Assembly (NCBI GenBank): GCA_902785905.1
Contig: CADAAM010000023.1
Span: 1-64,000, forward strand
DNA length: 64,000 bases
Origin: Oscillospiraceae bacterium
GTDB taxonomy: Bacteria; Bacillota; Clostridia; Oscillospirales; Oscillospiraceae
Direction: 5' to 3'
Shown piece after piece: positions 17,404 to 25,925 of this stretch. Below the pieces are notes generated by a model, which was not told the origin of the DNA, did no database searches, and saw only the letters and a program-made list of their open reading frames with translations. Positions within the stretch are counted from its first letter, which is position 1; each line of letters starts with the position of its first letter. A program made the translations under genes and the position numbers.

Positions 17404-19338
17404 TCATGAAAGCGAGGCGGGGAGGGCCAGGGATATGTAGCGTCCGCCGAGTTTTGCCATATAGTTCAGCGCGGTGAGCTTTTCCGCCGAGGCGAGGATT
17501 TCCACCTCGCCTGCCTCGGCGCACAGGTCGGCGAGCAGCTGCTTTTCCGTCTTCACCTCGTCGCAGGCGAGAAAAACCGCCCTGTCCAAGCCTGAGAGGA
17601 GCGTGAACGGCTGCACCATGCAGGGGCGCGAATCCAGCAGCAGAAGCCCGCCGCCGGTCTCCGCCATCACAAGGCTGTGCTTTTCGCCGGAGGCCGCAAT
17701 CCTTCTCCATTCATGGACAGCCGCATAAAGGCGGTTATACCAGGGCCGCATCCGCTCCTGCGTCTCCTGGAAGGCGCCGCCCTTCAGCTCATAATACATG
17801 CACATATTTTCGACCCGGTCGTTGCTGTCGCCGTATATGCAGCGGTACATCTCTTTGGGCTCCAGCTCCAGCCCGTACTGGGCCGGGTTTTCCAGATAGC
17901 GCGAATAGCGCTGGAACAGGATGGGGAAAATCCCCGACGGAGGCTGGAAATGCACGAGCTTCGGGAGCAGGCCGAGCAGCTCCTCGTAGTCCTCTTCCTT
18001 TTCGCCCGGAACGGCCATCAGCATATTCCACGAGAGGCCCAGACCGTGCTTGCGGCAGTATTTCAGAAAGGCCACATGGGAAGCGGCGTTGTTGCCCTTG
18101 TTCATCAATTGCAGCAGATGGTCGTTCAGGCTTTCAATGCCCGGCTGCACGATGTGAAAGCCGGCCTTCACCAGGCGCACAATATCCCGCTCTTTCAGAT
18201 TTGTCTTGACCTCGCCCACCAGATTCAGCGCCTGTCCGCTCTCAGCCAGCATGGGCAGCAGATTCTCCATCGCGTCAAAGCTCAGGATATTATCCGTGAG
18301 CTGAAACAGGCTGTTGCCGTATCTGCGGCTCAGCTCCAGAATCTCATCGTACAGGCGCTGCGCACTTTTGAAGCGGTAAACGTTTTTGCGCCCGTTGAGC
18401 CCGCAGAAGCTGCACGGGTGCTTTTGACCCCACCAGCATCCGCGCGAGCCCTCAAGATACAGCGCATAGCTCGAGTCCGACAGTTTGCGGGCCAGGCTAT
18501 GATCCCCGATGATCTCTATCCCGAACATGGTCGGGCCGAACTCTCCGGCCTGCTCACGCTGCCAGTCGGTCAGATAGTCGGAATAATCGGGATAGCAGAC
18601 TTTGTTCATGTCCTGCGTCATGCGGTGGGGGATGGGGTCGGGGATCTGCTCCCCGTGCCGGACCACGCCGTAGGGCATGGGCCCGGCCTCCGCGCCCATG
18701 GCGATACGGCAGACACGGGCGAACACCTCATCCCCCTCGCCGAAGAAAATGTAATCCACGCTGGGATAATGGCGCAGCACCGCCGCCCCGGCCTCACCGG
18801 ACACATTGGTGCCGCCGAGGATCGTCGCAATGTCCGGTGCAAGCTCCTTGACGCGCCTGATGACGGCGAGCGCCCCGTTGATCTGGGAAAAGATGGAGCT
18901 GACTGCCAGAACGCCCGGCCGGACCTGCACGATCTCCTCCGCCAGCTCTTCCACGCATTGACGGGCCTTCTCCCTGGCGTATTGAATCAGCGCGAGAAGC
19001 TCTTCATACGGACAGACGGGATAATCCCGGCACGTAAGACGGGCGAAGCGCTCATCGCTGCAGGTGTTTTCCGCGTCGGTCATGTGGGCGAACAGGTATT
19101 CCTGCAGGCCTGACGTAAAGGGGAAGGCCTCAATCTTCCTGGCGGCCTCGCGACCGAGGAGGTGGGACAGGCGGAACATCGGATAGAAGACCCGCGAGCG
19201 CATCCCCGCCTCGTTCAGGCACTGTTTGAAAAGAGACAGCGCGATCGACGGCCGCGGCGGATAGTCGTACGGCGGAGAAAGCAGGACGACGTCAAGCCGC
19301 GGAAAATCTCCCGAATCCTTTTGTAGTGCGGAAATCAT
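17404..19338 (-). CDS. B12-dependent radical SAM RiPP maturase
   Basis: A 644-residue enzyme expected to modify the core peptide encoded upstream. N-terminal cobalamin-binding-type Rossmann region about 10-215 (VVLLSPPYDYPP, ILGGTNVSGEAG, YIFFGEGDEVF). The radical SAM domain starts at EGSRGCWWGQKHPCSFCGLNG with cluster cysteines 301, 309 and 312 (C-x7-C-x2-C), the hallmark of the RiPP maturation radical SAM protein 1 family. A C-terminal extension of about 140 residues may bind the leader. Known B12 radical SAM RiPP enzymes C-methylate unactivated carbons. It follows the precursor gene behind an internal terminator. Confidence 0.9.
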   Translation of the reverse strand: MISALQKDSGDFPRLDVVLLSPPYDYPPRPSIALSLFKQCLNEAGMRSRVFYPMFRLSHLLGREAARKIEAFPFTSGLQEYLFAHMTDAENTCSDERFARLTCRDYPVCPYEELLALIQYAREKARQCVEELAEEIVQVRPGVLAVSSIFSQINGALAVIRRVKELAPDIATILGGTNVSGEAGAAVLRHYPSVDYIFFGEGDEVFARVCRIAMGAEAGPMPYGVVRHGEQIPDPIPHRMTQDMNKVCYPDYSDYLTDWQREQAGEFGPTMFGIEIIGDHSLARKLSDSSYALYLEGSRGCWWGQKHPCSFCGLNGRKNVYRFKSAQRLYDEILELSRRYGNSLFQLTDNILSFDAMENLLPMLAESGQALNLVGEVKTNLKERDIVRLVKAGFHIVQPGIESLNDHLLQLMNKGNNAASHVAFLKYCRKHGLGLSWNMLMAVPGEKEEDYEELLGLLPKLVHFQPPSGIFPILFQRYSRYLENPAQYGLELEPKEMYRCIYGDSNDRVENMCMYYELKGGAFQETQERMRPWYNRLYAAVHEWRRIAASGEKHSLVMAETGGGLLLLDSRPCMVQPFTLLSGLDRAVFLACDEVKTEKQLLADLCAEAGEVEILASAEKLTALNYMAKLGGRYISLALPASLS

Positions 19339-19363
19339 AGAATAATCTCCTCAGAAAAATCCA

Positions 19364-19395
19364 GCAAAAACCGGCAGCCGGATTCCGGCTGCCGG
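19364..19395 (-). terminator. Terminator/attenuator between RiPP precursor and maturase
   Basis: On the minus strand a perfect 10-bp stem (CCGGCAGCCG paired with CGGCTGCCGG, 5-base loop) followed by TTTTTG, 37 bases after the precursor stop and 26 bases before the maturase ATG. It should stop most transcripts, leaving precursor mRNA in excess. Confidence 0.8.
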
Positions 19396-19431
19396 CAGAT
19401 GCGGACAGGTTGCTGCGTGTGGAAAGGATGC

Positions 19432-19710
19432 TTATGCGCTCGTAACGGAAATGAGGACGCCCGCGGCAGGAATGACCGTGGCAACGGTGGTGGGCGTGGT
19501 GCCGCCGGCGACTTCGTCGAGCTGGCTCTTGTCGAGCTTGCCCTCACCGGCATTCGCGTTGACGAAAGCCTTGAACTCTTCCACGGTGGCGTCGATGCCA
19601 AGCTCCTTCAGAATGACTTCAAGCGCTTTGCCGCTCTTGGCAGCCTCGGCGATCTTGGCCTGCAGCTCGGTATCGTTTGCGGCTTTTTCGTAGAATTCCT
19701 TAATGGTCAT
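19432..19710 (-). CDS. RiPP precursor with Nif11/NHLP-type leader
   Basis: A 92-residue precursor. Residues 1-70 form a Nif11-like leader (MTIKEFYEKAANDTELQAKI, then ELGIDATVEEFKAFV) ending LDEVAGG, the double-glycine site (69-70) for the C39 peptidase. The 22-residue core (71-92) starts TTPTTVATVIPAAG and ends VLISVTSA. It has six Thr, two Ser, many Val, Ile and Ala, and no Cys. So it can be dehydrated but cannot form lanthionines. ATG 19710 sits behind a strong AAAGGAGAT. It has its own consensus promoter and is followed by a terminator. No second precursor was found nearby. Confidence 0.9.
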   Translation of the reverse strand: MTIKEFYEKAANDTELQAKIAEAAKSGKALEVILKELGIDATVEEFKAFVNANAGEGKLDKSQLDEVAGGTTPTTVATVIPAAGVLISVTSA

Positions 19711-19799
19711 GTGTATGATCTCCTTTCCTCGGCCTCGGCCGAAATCAACATTTTTAATTTGCAAAAAGGCAGAGCCTTTTTCTCAGTTTACCGTGGCAA

Positions 19800-19828
19800 A
19801 TTATAGCATTTCGGCAGAGACCTGTCAA
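19800..19828 (-). promoter_or_regulatory. Consensus sigma-A promoter of the RiPP precursor
   Basis: On the minus strand TTGACA, exactly 17 bases, TATAAT: a perfect consensus. It gives a 5' untranslated region of roughly 80 bases. It is the strongest-looking promoter in the window. Confidence 0.85.
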
Positions 19829-19900
19829 TAATGATTAAAAATTATTTATTAATATATAAATTTATTAGAAAACAATATTGACTGATATATGGCGGCAATC

Positions 19901-19929
19901 TTGCGGCAGCCGCGTAAAAATGATATAGT
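19901..19929 (+). promoter_or_regulatory. Promoter of the flavin reductase-LanM operon
   Basis: TTGCGG, 17 bases, TATAGT, about 43 bases before the predicted transcript reaches ATG 19979. It is divergent from the precursor promoter, with an AT-rich stretch of about 70 bases between them that could hold an operator. Confidence 0.55.
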
Positions 19930-19978
19930 ATGCAGCAGTGTGTATACTTCAGAGCCGGGAGAGCGGGGGGAGTGCAAT

Positions 19979-20731
19979 ATGAAAATTCTGGCGCTTGTTT
20001 TTGCGGCGCGCCGGGACGAGACATCGAAAACGCTGCAAATGACAAAAGAACTCTGCGGCATGATCGGTCGGCGCTGCGAAGATGCGGCGTTTGAGATCCT
20101 GACCATGAGCGAGCTGCCCGTGCAGGCCTGCGTCGGCTGCAAAACCTGCTTTCTGGAGGGCTTCTGCCCGCAGGACGGGGAGGACGGCATGGCCGAGCTG
20201 CGGCGGAAGGTGATAGACTGCGACGCGCTGATCGCCGCGACGCCGGTCTATATGTGCTCGGTCAGCGGCTGGTGCAAGATTTTTCTGGATCGCTGTGCGC
20301 GCTGGTGTCATGTGTTTGAGCTGCTCGGAAAGCCCGGCCTGGTTCTCAGCGTGACCGGCGCTTCCGGCGCAGAGCGCGCGGCCGATTATCTGTCCGAGTG
20401 TCTGGAGGTCATGGGCTGTGCCGTGGCGGCGCGTCTCCCGCTGCAGAAACTGGGCGAGGGTCTGGTGATCGGCGGGGAGGAAGCGCGCACGGCTATGGAG
20501 AGCGCCGCGGAGGCCCTTCTGGATGCGGTCGAACATCCCGAACAATACCTTTCGGAACGTGCCGAGACCCAGTTTCGGGGCATACGGCAGAATTACCGCA
20601 GCCTGGAAACCTTCCGGCTGCTCATGGGACAGAGCTGCTCCGATGAGATCAACACCTTCCGTGAGCGCGGATTGATGGGCTGCGCCTCCCTGCGCGAGGC
20701 TTTGCAGAAGAAAGGAAAGACAGAGTCGTGA
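19979..20731 (+). CDS. NAD(P)H-dependent FMN reductase / flavodoxin-like oxidoreductase
   Basis: A 250-residue flavoprotein of the NADPH-dependent FMN reductase family. It starts MKILALVFAARRDETSKT, has a VQACVGCKTCFLEGFCPQ Cys-rich loop often seen in iron-sulfur flavoproteins, and has AATPVYMCSVSGWCKIFLDR for FMN binding. ATG 19979 has GGGGGGAG 7 bases upstream. Its TGA overlaps the GTG of the LanM gene (GTGA, 20728-20731), so the two are coupled. In some lanthipeptide clusters reductases of this family hydrogenate dehydroamino acids to D-residues; that role is inferred here from coupling to LanM. Confidence 0.82.
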   Translation: MKILALVFAARRDETSKTLQMTKELCGMIGRRCEDAAFEILTMSELPVQACVGCKTCFLEGFCPQDGEDGMAELRRKVIDCDALIAATPVYMCSVSGWCKIFLDRCARWCHVFELLGKPGLVLSVTGASGAERAADYLSECLEVMGCAVAARLPLQKLGEGLVIGGEEARTAMESAAEALLDAVEHPEQYLSERAETQFRGIRQNYRSLETFRLLMGQSCSDEINTFRERGLMGCASLREALQKKGKTES

Positions 20732-23469
20732 ACAAGACAGCAGAGACCATGGAGAGCAAAAGAAAACTGCCCCCCGAGGGGCAGACAGCGGATCTTTTCG
20801 ATTTTCTCCGCCCCATGGCGGAGGACGAGGTGAACGCGATCTCAAGCCTGCCGGAGCTTCCGCTGCGGGAAGCGGCTGCGCTCGGGCAGGAGCTTCTCTT
20901 CCTTCGTCTGAAAGAGCTCACGGAGCCGACGGTGCAGGCGGCGCTGGAGGAAGCGCTCTGCCGCATCAACCCCGCCGTCCGGCTCTCGCCGCATTTCGCG
21001 TCGGACAGCGACCGCGCCCAGGCCCTTGCCGGGACGCTTCAAAGTCTGGCAGCACCCGGCGGCAGCCCCTTTGAGCGCTACCCGCTTTTGAGGCGGGACG
21101 CGGAACATGTCTGCGCAAACTTCCGCCGCTTTCTGACGACCTTTCTGCGCCGCGTGAGTGAATACGCGGGCCGGATCGAGCGGGAGCTGCTGGAGGGCCG
21201 CCGGATGGGCAGGCTTCTCTCTCTCGGCGCGTCCGGGGCCGACATGCATCTGCACGGTCAGTGCGCCCTGCGCGTGACGTGCGAGGGCGGCGTGTTTTAT
21301 TACAAGCCCCGCAACAGCCGGATCGATCTTCTCTATCGCCGGATCGTGGAGCGCTTCTGCCCTGATGAAACCCTCGCGCCGCATGCCGTGTGCGGCGAGG
21401 GCTTCGGCTTTATCGAATGCATGAAGACCGCGCCGGTGCAGAGCCCCGAGGATGTCGCGGCCTATTATCGGCACTTCGGCGCGCTGACGGCTCTGTTCCG
21501 CTTTCTCGGCAGCTCCGACATGCACTACGAGAACATCCTCGCCTGCGGCGTCTATCCGACCGCCATAGACATGGAGACGCTGTTCACGCCCGCTTCCGAT
21601 CCCTTTCGCGGCTGCGAAGTCGACACGGTCGACGAGCTGAACCCGGTGTGGCGGGACCTGCTGTTTTCCGCCCGCAGCACGCTGGTGCTGCCCATGATGC
21701 TCCAGGGCAAGGCACAGACCAGCCCCCTGCTGCGCGTCGGGACGGAGAGCGCCAACAGCCTTCCGGTTCTGGACGGAAGGCAGATCCCCGTTTACGGCTA
21801 TGAGGACAGCTTTATAGAGGGCTTCTCATCCATGTATGACCGCCTGCTCTCCCGGCGCGGCGAGCTTGCGGACATGGTGCGCGAGACGGAAGAGATGAGC
21901 GCCCGCTATGTCCTGCGCGCCTCAGCCTATTACGCCCTGACGCTGCGCGAGCTGCATTCCCCCGCGGGCTGCGCCTCAGTCGAGGGGAGAGAGAAGATCC
22001 TGGCCGATCTGGACAAACACTTTGACAAAGCGGCGGAGTATCTGCCGGTGGTACAGTGGGAGCGCGCCTGCCTCGAAGAGGGAGACATTCCCTATTTTTC
22101 CTTCCGAGCCGGTCACAGCGGTCTGTACGGAGACCCGCAGGGGGAGATCCTCAAAGACGGTTTCTTCCGCATAACGGCGACAGAGCAATGCCTCCTGACC
22201 CTGGAACACTCCGGGCCGGAGGAGAAGCGTTTTGAGCTGGATTACATCCGGCGGCGGCTTGAGCAGGGGCCCGATTATTCGTTCGCGCCGCAGAGCGTGC
22301 CGCCCGAAACCGAGCCGCTCCCGCTTTCTGCCGACGAGGCCCGCGCCGAGGTGCGCGGCATCCTCGCCGACCTGGAGAAGCTGGCCTTGAAGCTCACCGA
22401 CGGGAGCCGCATTCTGCTCAGTGCGGATCAGCATCTTGTCCCGACCCATCACCACCATTTTGAACGGGGCCTGCCCGGCATGAGCGTCCTTTTCGACCGC
22501 GCCCTGAAAACTGCGTCCCTCGGCTGTGAAGCGCAGGCGCTGCGCTTTCTCGCGGATACGAGGGAAGACCTTTTGCGCACGCGAAGAACCTATCGCCAGA
22601 TCGGCGAAGCGTCCCGCTCCGTTCTGCATCCGGGCCTGTGCGAGGGCGTCGGCGGGCTGCTGCTCTCCCCGTGCATGGACGCGGAGGGGATCGAGGACGT
22701 CATCGAGAGCTTAAAGCTCGACAGCCGGAGCTTTGAGGAAGAGAACGCCGGGTTGTACGCCGGGATCGGCGGTCTCCTGTTCGGCTGCGTGACGGCGGCG
22801 GAGCGGATCGGATGTGAAAAAGCACCGGAGCCGCTCCTGCGGCTCATCGAGCGGCTGACGCCTCTCGTGATCGCGCGGGCAGAGGAGCCCGGCCCGGTCT
22901 CCGGTCTCGGCAGAGGCATGGCCGGAACCGCGCTTTCGCTTACGCGGAGCTTCCGCTTCACCGGCAATACGGACTGCCTGGAGGCGGCGGAAAAGGCGTT
23001 TCGCTATGAGAGCGCGCAGTATCGCAAGCTGCTCGGCGGCTGGCCGAATTATGAGAAATCCTCCCTGCCCGTCATCCGGGGCGAGGGGCTGGAGGCCGGC
23101 GCGCCCGGCATTGCCCTGGCCGCGATCCTGTGCGAAGAGACGGTGCCCGCCGCGGCCGAGCTTGCGGACAGGGCGCTGTCGTGTACGCTCTCGCTGCCGT
23201 TTTCGGAGACGGACGATCTGGCCTGCGGCAGCGCGGGCCTCGCCCTGGCGCTGACCGAGGCGTCCCTGCGCCGCAAGGACCCGGCCCTGCTGCGCGCGGC
23301 GGGCGTGCGGCTCGCACAATCCGCAAAGCGCGCGGAGCGGGACGGCGGCTATCGCTCTCTTCCGCTGCGCCTGCGCAACGTCCCCGACCCCGCCTTCTGG
23401 CGCGGCCTCGCGGGCGTCGCCTACGCCATGCTGGTCTATGCCGACGCGCTGGAAGCGCCGGTCCCTTGA
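20728..23469 (+). CDS. LanM-type lanthipeptide synthetase with degenerate cyclase half
   Basis: A 913-residue class II synthetase that phosphorylates and eliminates Ser/Thr. The dehydratase half keeps its signature residues: GADMHLHGQ, VFYYKPRNSR, SSDMHYENI and AIDMETLFTP, with GDIPYFSF later. The LanC half (about 560-913) keeps the fold glycines (GAPGI, GSAGL, FWRGLAGVAYAM) but not the zinc ligands: the Cys of the WC-x-G motif is Glu789, and the Cys-His pair is Ala832-Cys833. Ring formation is therefore unlikely. Start is GTG 20728, coupled to the flavin reductase; an ATG seven codons on is an alternative. It ends 5 bases from the convergent Noc/ParB gene. Confidence 0.9.
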   Translation: MNKTAETMESKRKLPPEGQTADLFDFLRPMAEDEVNAISSLPELPLREAAALGQELLFLRLKELTEPTVQAALEEALCRINPAVRLSPHFASDSDRAQALAGTLQSLAAPGGSPFERYPLLRRDAEHVCANFRRFLTTFLRRVSEYAGRIERELLEGRRMGRLLSLGASGADMHLHGQCALRVTCEGGVFYYKPRNSRIDLLYRRIVERFCPDETLAPHAVCGEGFGFIECMKTAPVQSPEDVAAYYRHFGALTALFRFLGSSDMHYENILACGVYPTAIDMETLFTPASDPFRGCEVDTVDELNPVWRDLLFSARSTLVLPMMLQGKAQTSPLLRVGTESANSLPVLDGRQIPVYGYEDSFIEGFSSMYDRLLSRRGELADMVRETEEMSARYVLRASAYYALTLRELHSPAGCASVEGREKILADLDKHFDKAAEYLPVVQWERACLEEGDIPYFSFRAGHSGLYGDPQGEILKDGFFRITATEQCLLTLEHSGPEEKRFELDYIRRRLEQGPDYSFAPQSVPPETEPLPLSADEARAEVRGILADLEKLALKLTDGSRILLSADQHLVPTHHHHFERGLPGMSVLFDRALKTASLGCEAQALRFLADTREDLLRTRRTYRQIGEASRSVLHPGLCEGVGGLLLSPCMDAEGIEDVIESLKLDSRSFEEENAGLYAGIGGLLFGCVTAAERIGCEKAPEPLLRLIERLTPLVIARAEEPGPVSGLGRGMAGTALSLTRSFRFTGNTDCLEAAEKAFRYESAQYRKLLGGWPNYEKSSLPVIRGEGLEAGAPGIALAAILCEETVPAAAELADRALSCTLSLPFSETDDLACGSAGLALALTEASLRRKDPALLRAAGVRLAQSAKRAERDGGYRSLPLRLRNVPDPAFWRGLAGVAYAMLVYADALEAPVP

Positions 23470-23474
23470 CGCCG

Positions 23475-24299
23475 TTACCCTGCCGCCCGATTCTTGGGGA
23501 TGGAGATGGTGAGCACGAGCAGCTCGTCCGTCTCCTCCCGCTTTACGCCTGCGTCGATGCCGCCCTGCTTCATGAGTTCCAGAGAGCGGTTGAGGCTGTT
23601 GAGAAAAATACGCACGTCCTTGAGCACCAGGGTGCGCTTCGGCTCCGGCTTCGGAGCGGCCTCCTCCGGGGCGTTCAGCAGGGCCTCTATGTATTCTTCC
23701 GCCGCTGCGACCGTGAGGGAGTTGGCGGCGATGTACGCAAGGGCCAGGCGCTGGGCGTTCGGGTCCGGCAGACGCAGAAGGGCTCGGCCGTGGCGCTCGC
23801 TCAAACCGCAGGCGCGCAGCTTTTCCAGCACGTCCTCCGGCAGCTTGAGAAGCCGCAGCTTGTTCGCCACCGCGGACTGGGATTTGCCGATGCGCCTCGC
23901 GGCCTCCTCCTGGCTCAGCCCAAACATGCGGATGAGCCGGCTCAGGCCCAGGGCCTCCTCAATAAAATCCAGATCGCGGCGCTGGAGGTTCTCGATCAGC
24001 GCGATGAGACCCGCGTCCTCCATGTTCACGTCCAGCAGAATGCACGGGACCTCCTGCAGTCCCGCGAGCTTTGCCGCCCGCAGCCGCCGTTCCCCGGCCA
24101 CCAGCTCGTACTTCCCGCCCCGGCAGCGCACGGTCAGCGGATTGAGAATGCCGTAGCTTTTGATGCTCCGGCTCAGCTCCTCGAGTCCCTCCTCGTCAAA
24201 CAGTTTTCGCGGCTGCACAGGGTTGGGCGCGATGTCCTCCGCCGGCAGCCACAGGATATTTCCCCGCCGGACGCCCGGACGGTTACGCAGTGCCTGCAT
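23475..24299 (-). CDS. ParB/Noc-family nucleoid-binding protein
   Basis: A 274-residue ParB/Spo0J/Noc protein. N-terminal CTP-binding part has NPVQPRKLFD, YELVAGERRLRAAKLAG and LIALIENLQRRDLDFIEEA; the helix-turn-helix reads SQEEAARRIGKSQSAVANKL; a C-terminal dimer domain follows a Pro/Glu-rich linker. ENLQRRDLDFIEEA is closer to Noc than to Spo0J, so nucleoid occlusion is the better guess. No parA, gidA or gidB is adjacent. ATG 24299 has AAGGAGG upstream. It is unlikely to be part of the RiPP locus. Confidence 0.85.
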   Translation of the reverse strand: MQALRNRPGVRRGNILWLPAEDIAPNPVQPRKLFDEEGLEELSRSIKSYGILNPLTVRCRGGKYELVAGERRLRAAKLAGLQEVPCILLDVNMEDAGLIALIENLQRRDLDFIEEALGLSRLIRMFGLSQEEAARRIGKSQSAVANKLRLLKLPEDVLEKLRACGLSERHGRALLRLPDPNAQRLALAYIAANSLTVAAAEEYIEALLNAPEEAAPKPEPKRTLVLKDVRIFLNSLNRSLELMKQGGIDAGVKREETDELLVLTISIPKNRAAG

Positions 24300-24417
24300 C
24301 TTGTGGCCTCCTTATCTTGTGGTCATGTGAGGCAAGCATATACCGTATCTTGAGAGAAAGCGGGCGAAAGCGCATGGCGGGAAAAAATCTTTTTTTGGCG
24401 CGCAAGAAAAATAAGCC

Positions 24418-24446
24418 TTGAAAGTCCACGCGAAATTCGCTATAGT
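24418..24446 (+). promoter_or_regulatory. Sigma-A promoter of the amino-acid symporter
   Basis: TTGAAA, 17 bases, TATAGT, 50 bases before ATG 24496. Confidence 0.7.
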
Positions 24447-24495
24447 AAGAGAGCTTAAATACCCTGCAACAACAGGAAGACAGGAGAAACGACAT

Positions 24496-25908
24496 ATGCT
24501 CACTACCATCGACAATGCCATCAACGCTGTCAGCGGCGTCCTGTACAAGCCCTATGTGGTGCCCCTGATCCTGCTGCTGGCAGGCATCTACTTCACCTTC
24601 CGCCTGCGCTTTGCCCAGATCAGACTGTTTGTGGAGTCCATCCGCGTCGTGAAAGAGAAGCCCACGAACCTCGGCGCGACCTCTTCCTTCGGCGCGCTCA
24701 TGGTTTCGACCGCCTCGCGCGTCGGCACCGGCAACATCATGGGCGTCTCGACGGCGCTCTGCCTCGGCGGACCCGGCGCCATCTTCTGGATGTGGATCAC
24801 CGCCATCTTCGGCGGCGCCTCCGCGTTTATTGAATCCACCCTGGCCCAGATCTACAAGAAGCGCGATTCCAACGGCGGCAGCTACGGCGGCCCTTCCTAT
24901 TACATTGAGCAGGGCCTCGGCCAGCGCTGGCTGGGCGTGATCTTTTCCGTGGTGCTGATCCTGACGTACATGGTCGGCTACAACATGCTCGCCGCCTACA
25001 ACACGCAGGACACGTTCTCCACCTTCGCCTTCTATGACAAGTCCACCCCCATCGTGATCGGCGCAGTGCTGGCGGCGTTCTTCGGCTTCTGCGTGATCGG
25101 CGGCGGAAAGAGGCTTACCAGGGTTACGGCGATCCTGGTTCCCATCATGGGCGTCCTCTACGTGCTCGTCTCTCTCTTCGTTGTCGTCACTCACATCGGG
25201 CAGTTTGCCGAAGTCTTCGGCCTGATCTTCCGCTCCGCCTTTGATTTCCAGGCTATCCTCGGCGGCTTCACCGGCTCCTGTGTCATGTGGGGCATCAAGC
25301 GCGGTCTCTATTCCAATGAGGCCGGTATGGGCTCGGCGCCCAACGCGGCCGCCGCGGCGGACGTGAGCCACCCCGCCAAGCAGGGTCTCGTGCAGATGCT
25401 GAGCGTGTTTATCGACACCCTGCTCATCTGCTCCGCCACGGCTTTCCTCTGCCTCTTCTCCGGGGTGGAGCCCGTTGCGGAGGACGCCGGCGCGGCCTAT
25501 GTCCAGGCCTGCACCCGCTCCGCCCTCGGCGACTTCGGCGCGATTTTCATCACCGTCGCGGTCTGTCTCTTCGCTTTCACGACGCTCCTGGGCAACTACT
25601 ATTACACCGAGGGCTGCCTGCGCTTCATCATGAAGAAGGAGCCGGGCAAGGCATTTCTCTTTGTATACCGCCTGATCGCCACGGCCCTGGTCTTCTTCGG
25701 TGCGGTCATCTCGGCGAGCCTCGCCTGGGACACCGCGGATCTCCTGCAGGCCCTGATGGTGCTCATCAACGTGCCCGTCATCGTGATTCTCGCAAAGCCC
25801 GCCATCGCCGCCCTGCGCGATTACGAGTGGCAGCGCCGCAAGGGTAAGCTCCCGGCCTACCGCGGTGCCGCCAACGGCGTCAAGGGCACCGACTTCTGGC
25901 AGGATTAA
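24496..25908 (+). CDS. Alanine/glycine:cation symporter (AGCS family)
   Basis: A 470-residue secondary transporter, probably importing alanine or glycine with Na+. About 11 hydrophobic segments. Family features: FGALMVSTASRVGTGNIMGV, PGAIFWMWITAIFGGASAFIE, GGPSYYIEQGLG, GIKRGLYSNEAGMGSAPNAA and FAFTTLLGNYYYTEGC. Start ATG 24496 has AGGAGA 9 bases upstream; an in-frame ATG at 24418 falls inside the -35 box. Monocistronic, with its own promoter and terminator. Confidence 0.92.
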   Translation: MLTTIDNAINAVSGVLYKPYVVPLILLLAGIYFTFRLRFAQIRLFVESIRVVKEKPTNLGATSSFGALMVSTASRVGTGNIMGVSTALCLGGPGAIFWMWITAIFGGASAFIESTLAQIYKKRDSNGGSYGGPSYYIEQGLGQRWLGVIFSVVLILTYMVGYNMLAAYNTQDTFSTFAFYDKSTPIVIGAVLAAFFGFCVIGGGKRLTRVTAILVPIMGVLYVLVSLFVVVTHIGQFAEVFGLIFRSAFDFQAILGGFTGSCVMWGIKRGLYSNEAGMGSAPNAAAAADVSHPAKQGLVQMLSVFIDTLLICSATAFLCLFSGVEPVAEDAGAAYVQACTRSALGDFGAIFITVAVCLFAFTTLLGNYYYTEGCLRFIMKKEPGKAFLFVYRLIATALVFFGAVISASLAWDTADLLQALMVLINVPVIVILAKPAIAALRDYEWQRRKGKLPAYRGAANGVKGTDFWQD

Positions 25909-25925
25909 CTCCCAACCGAATATGG

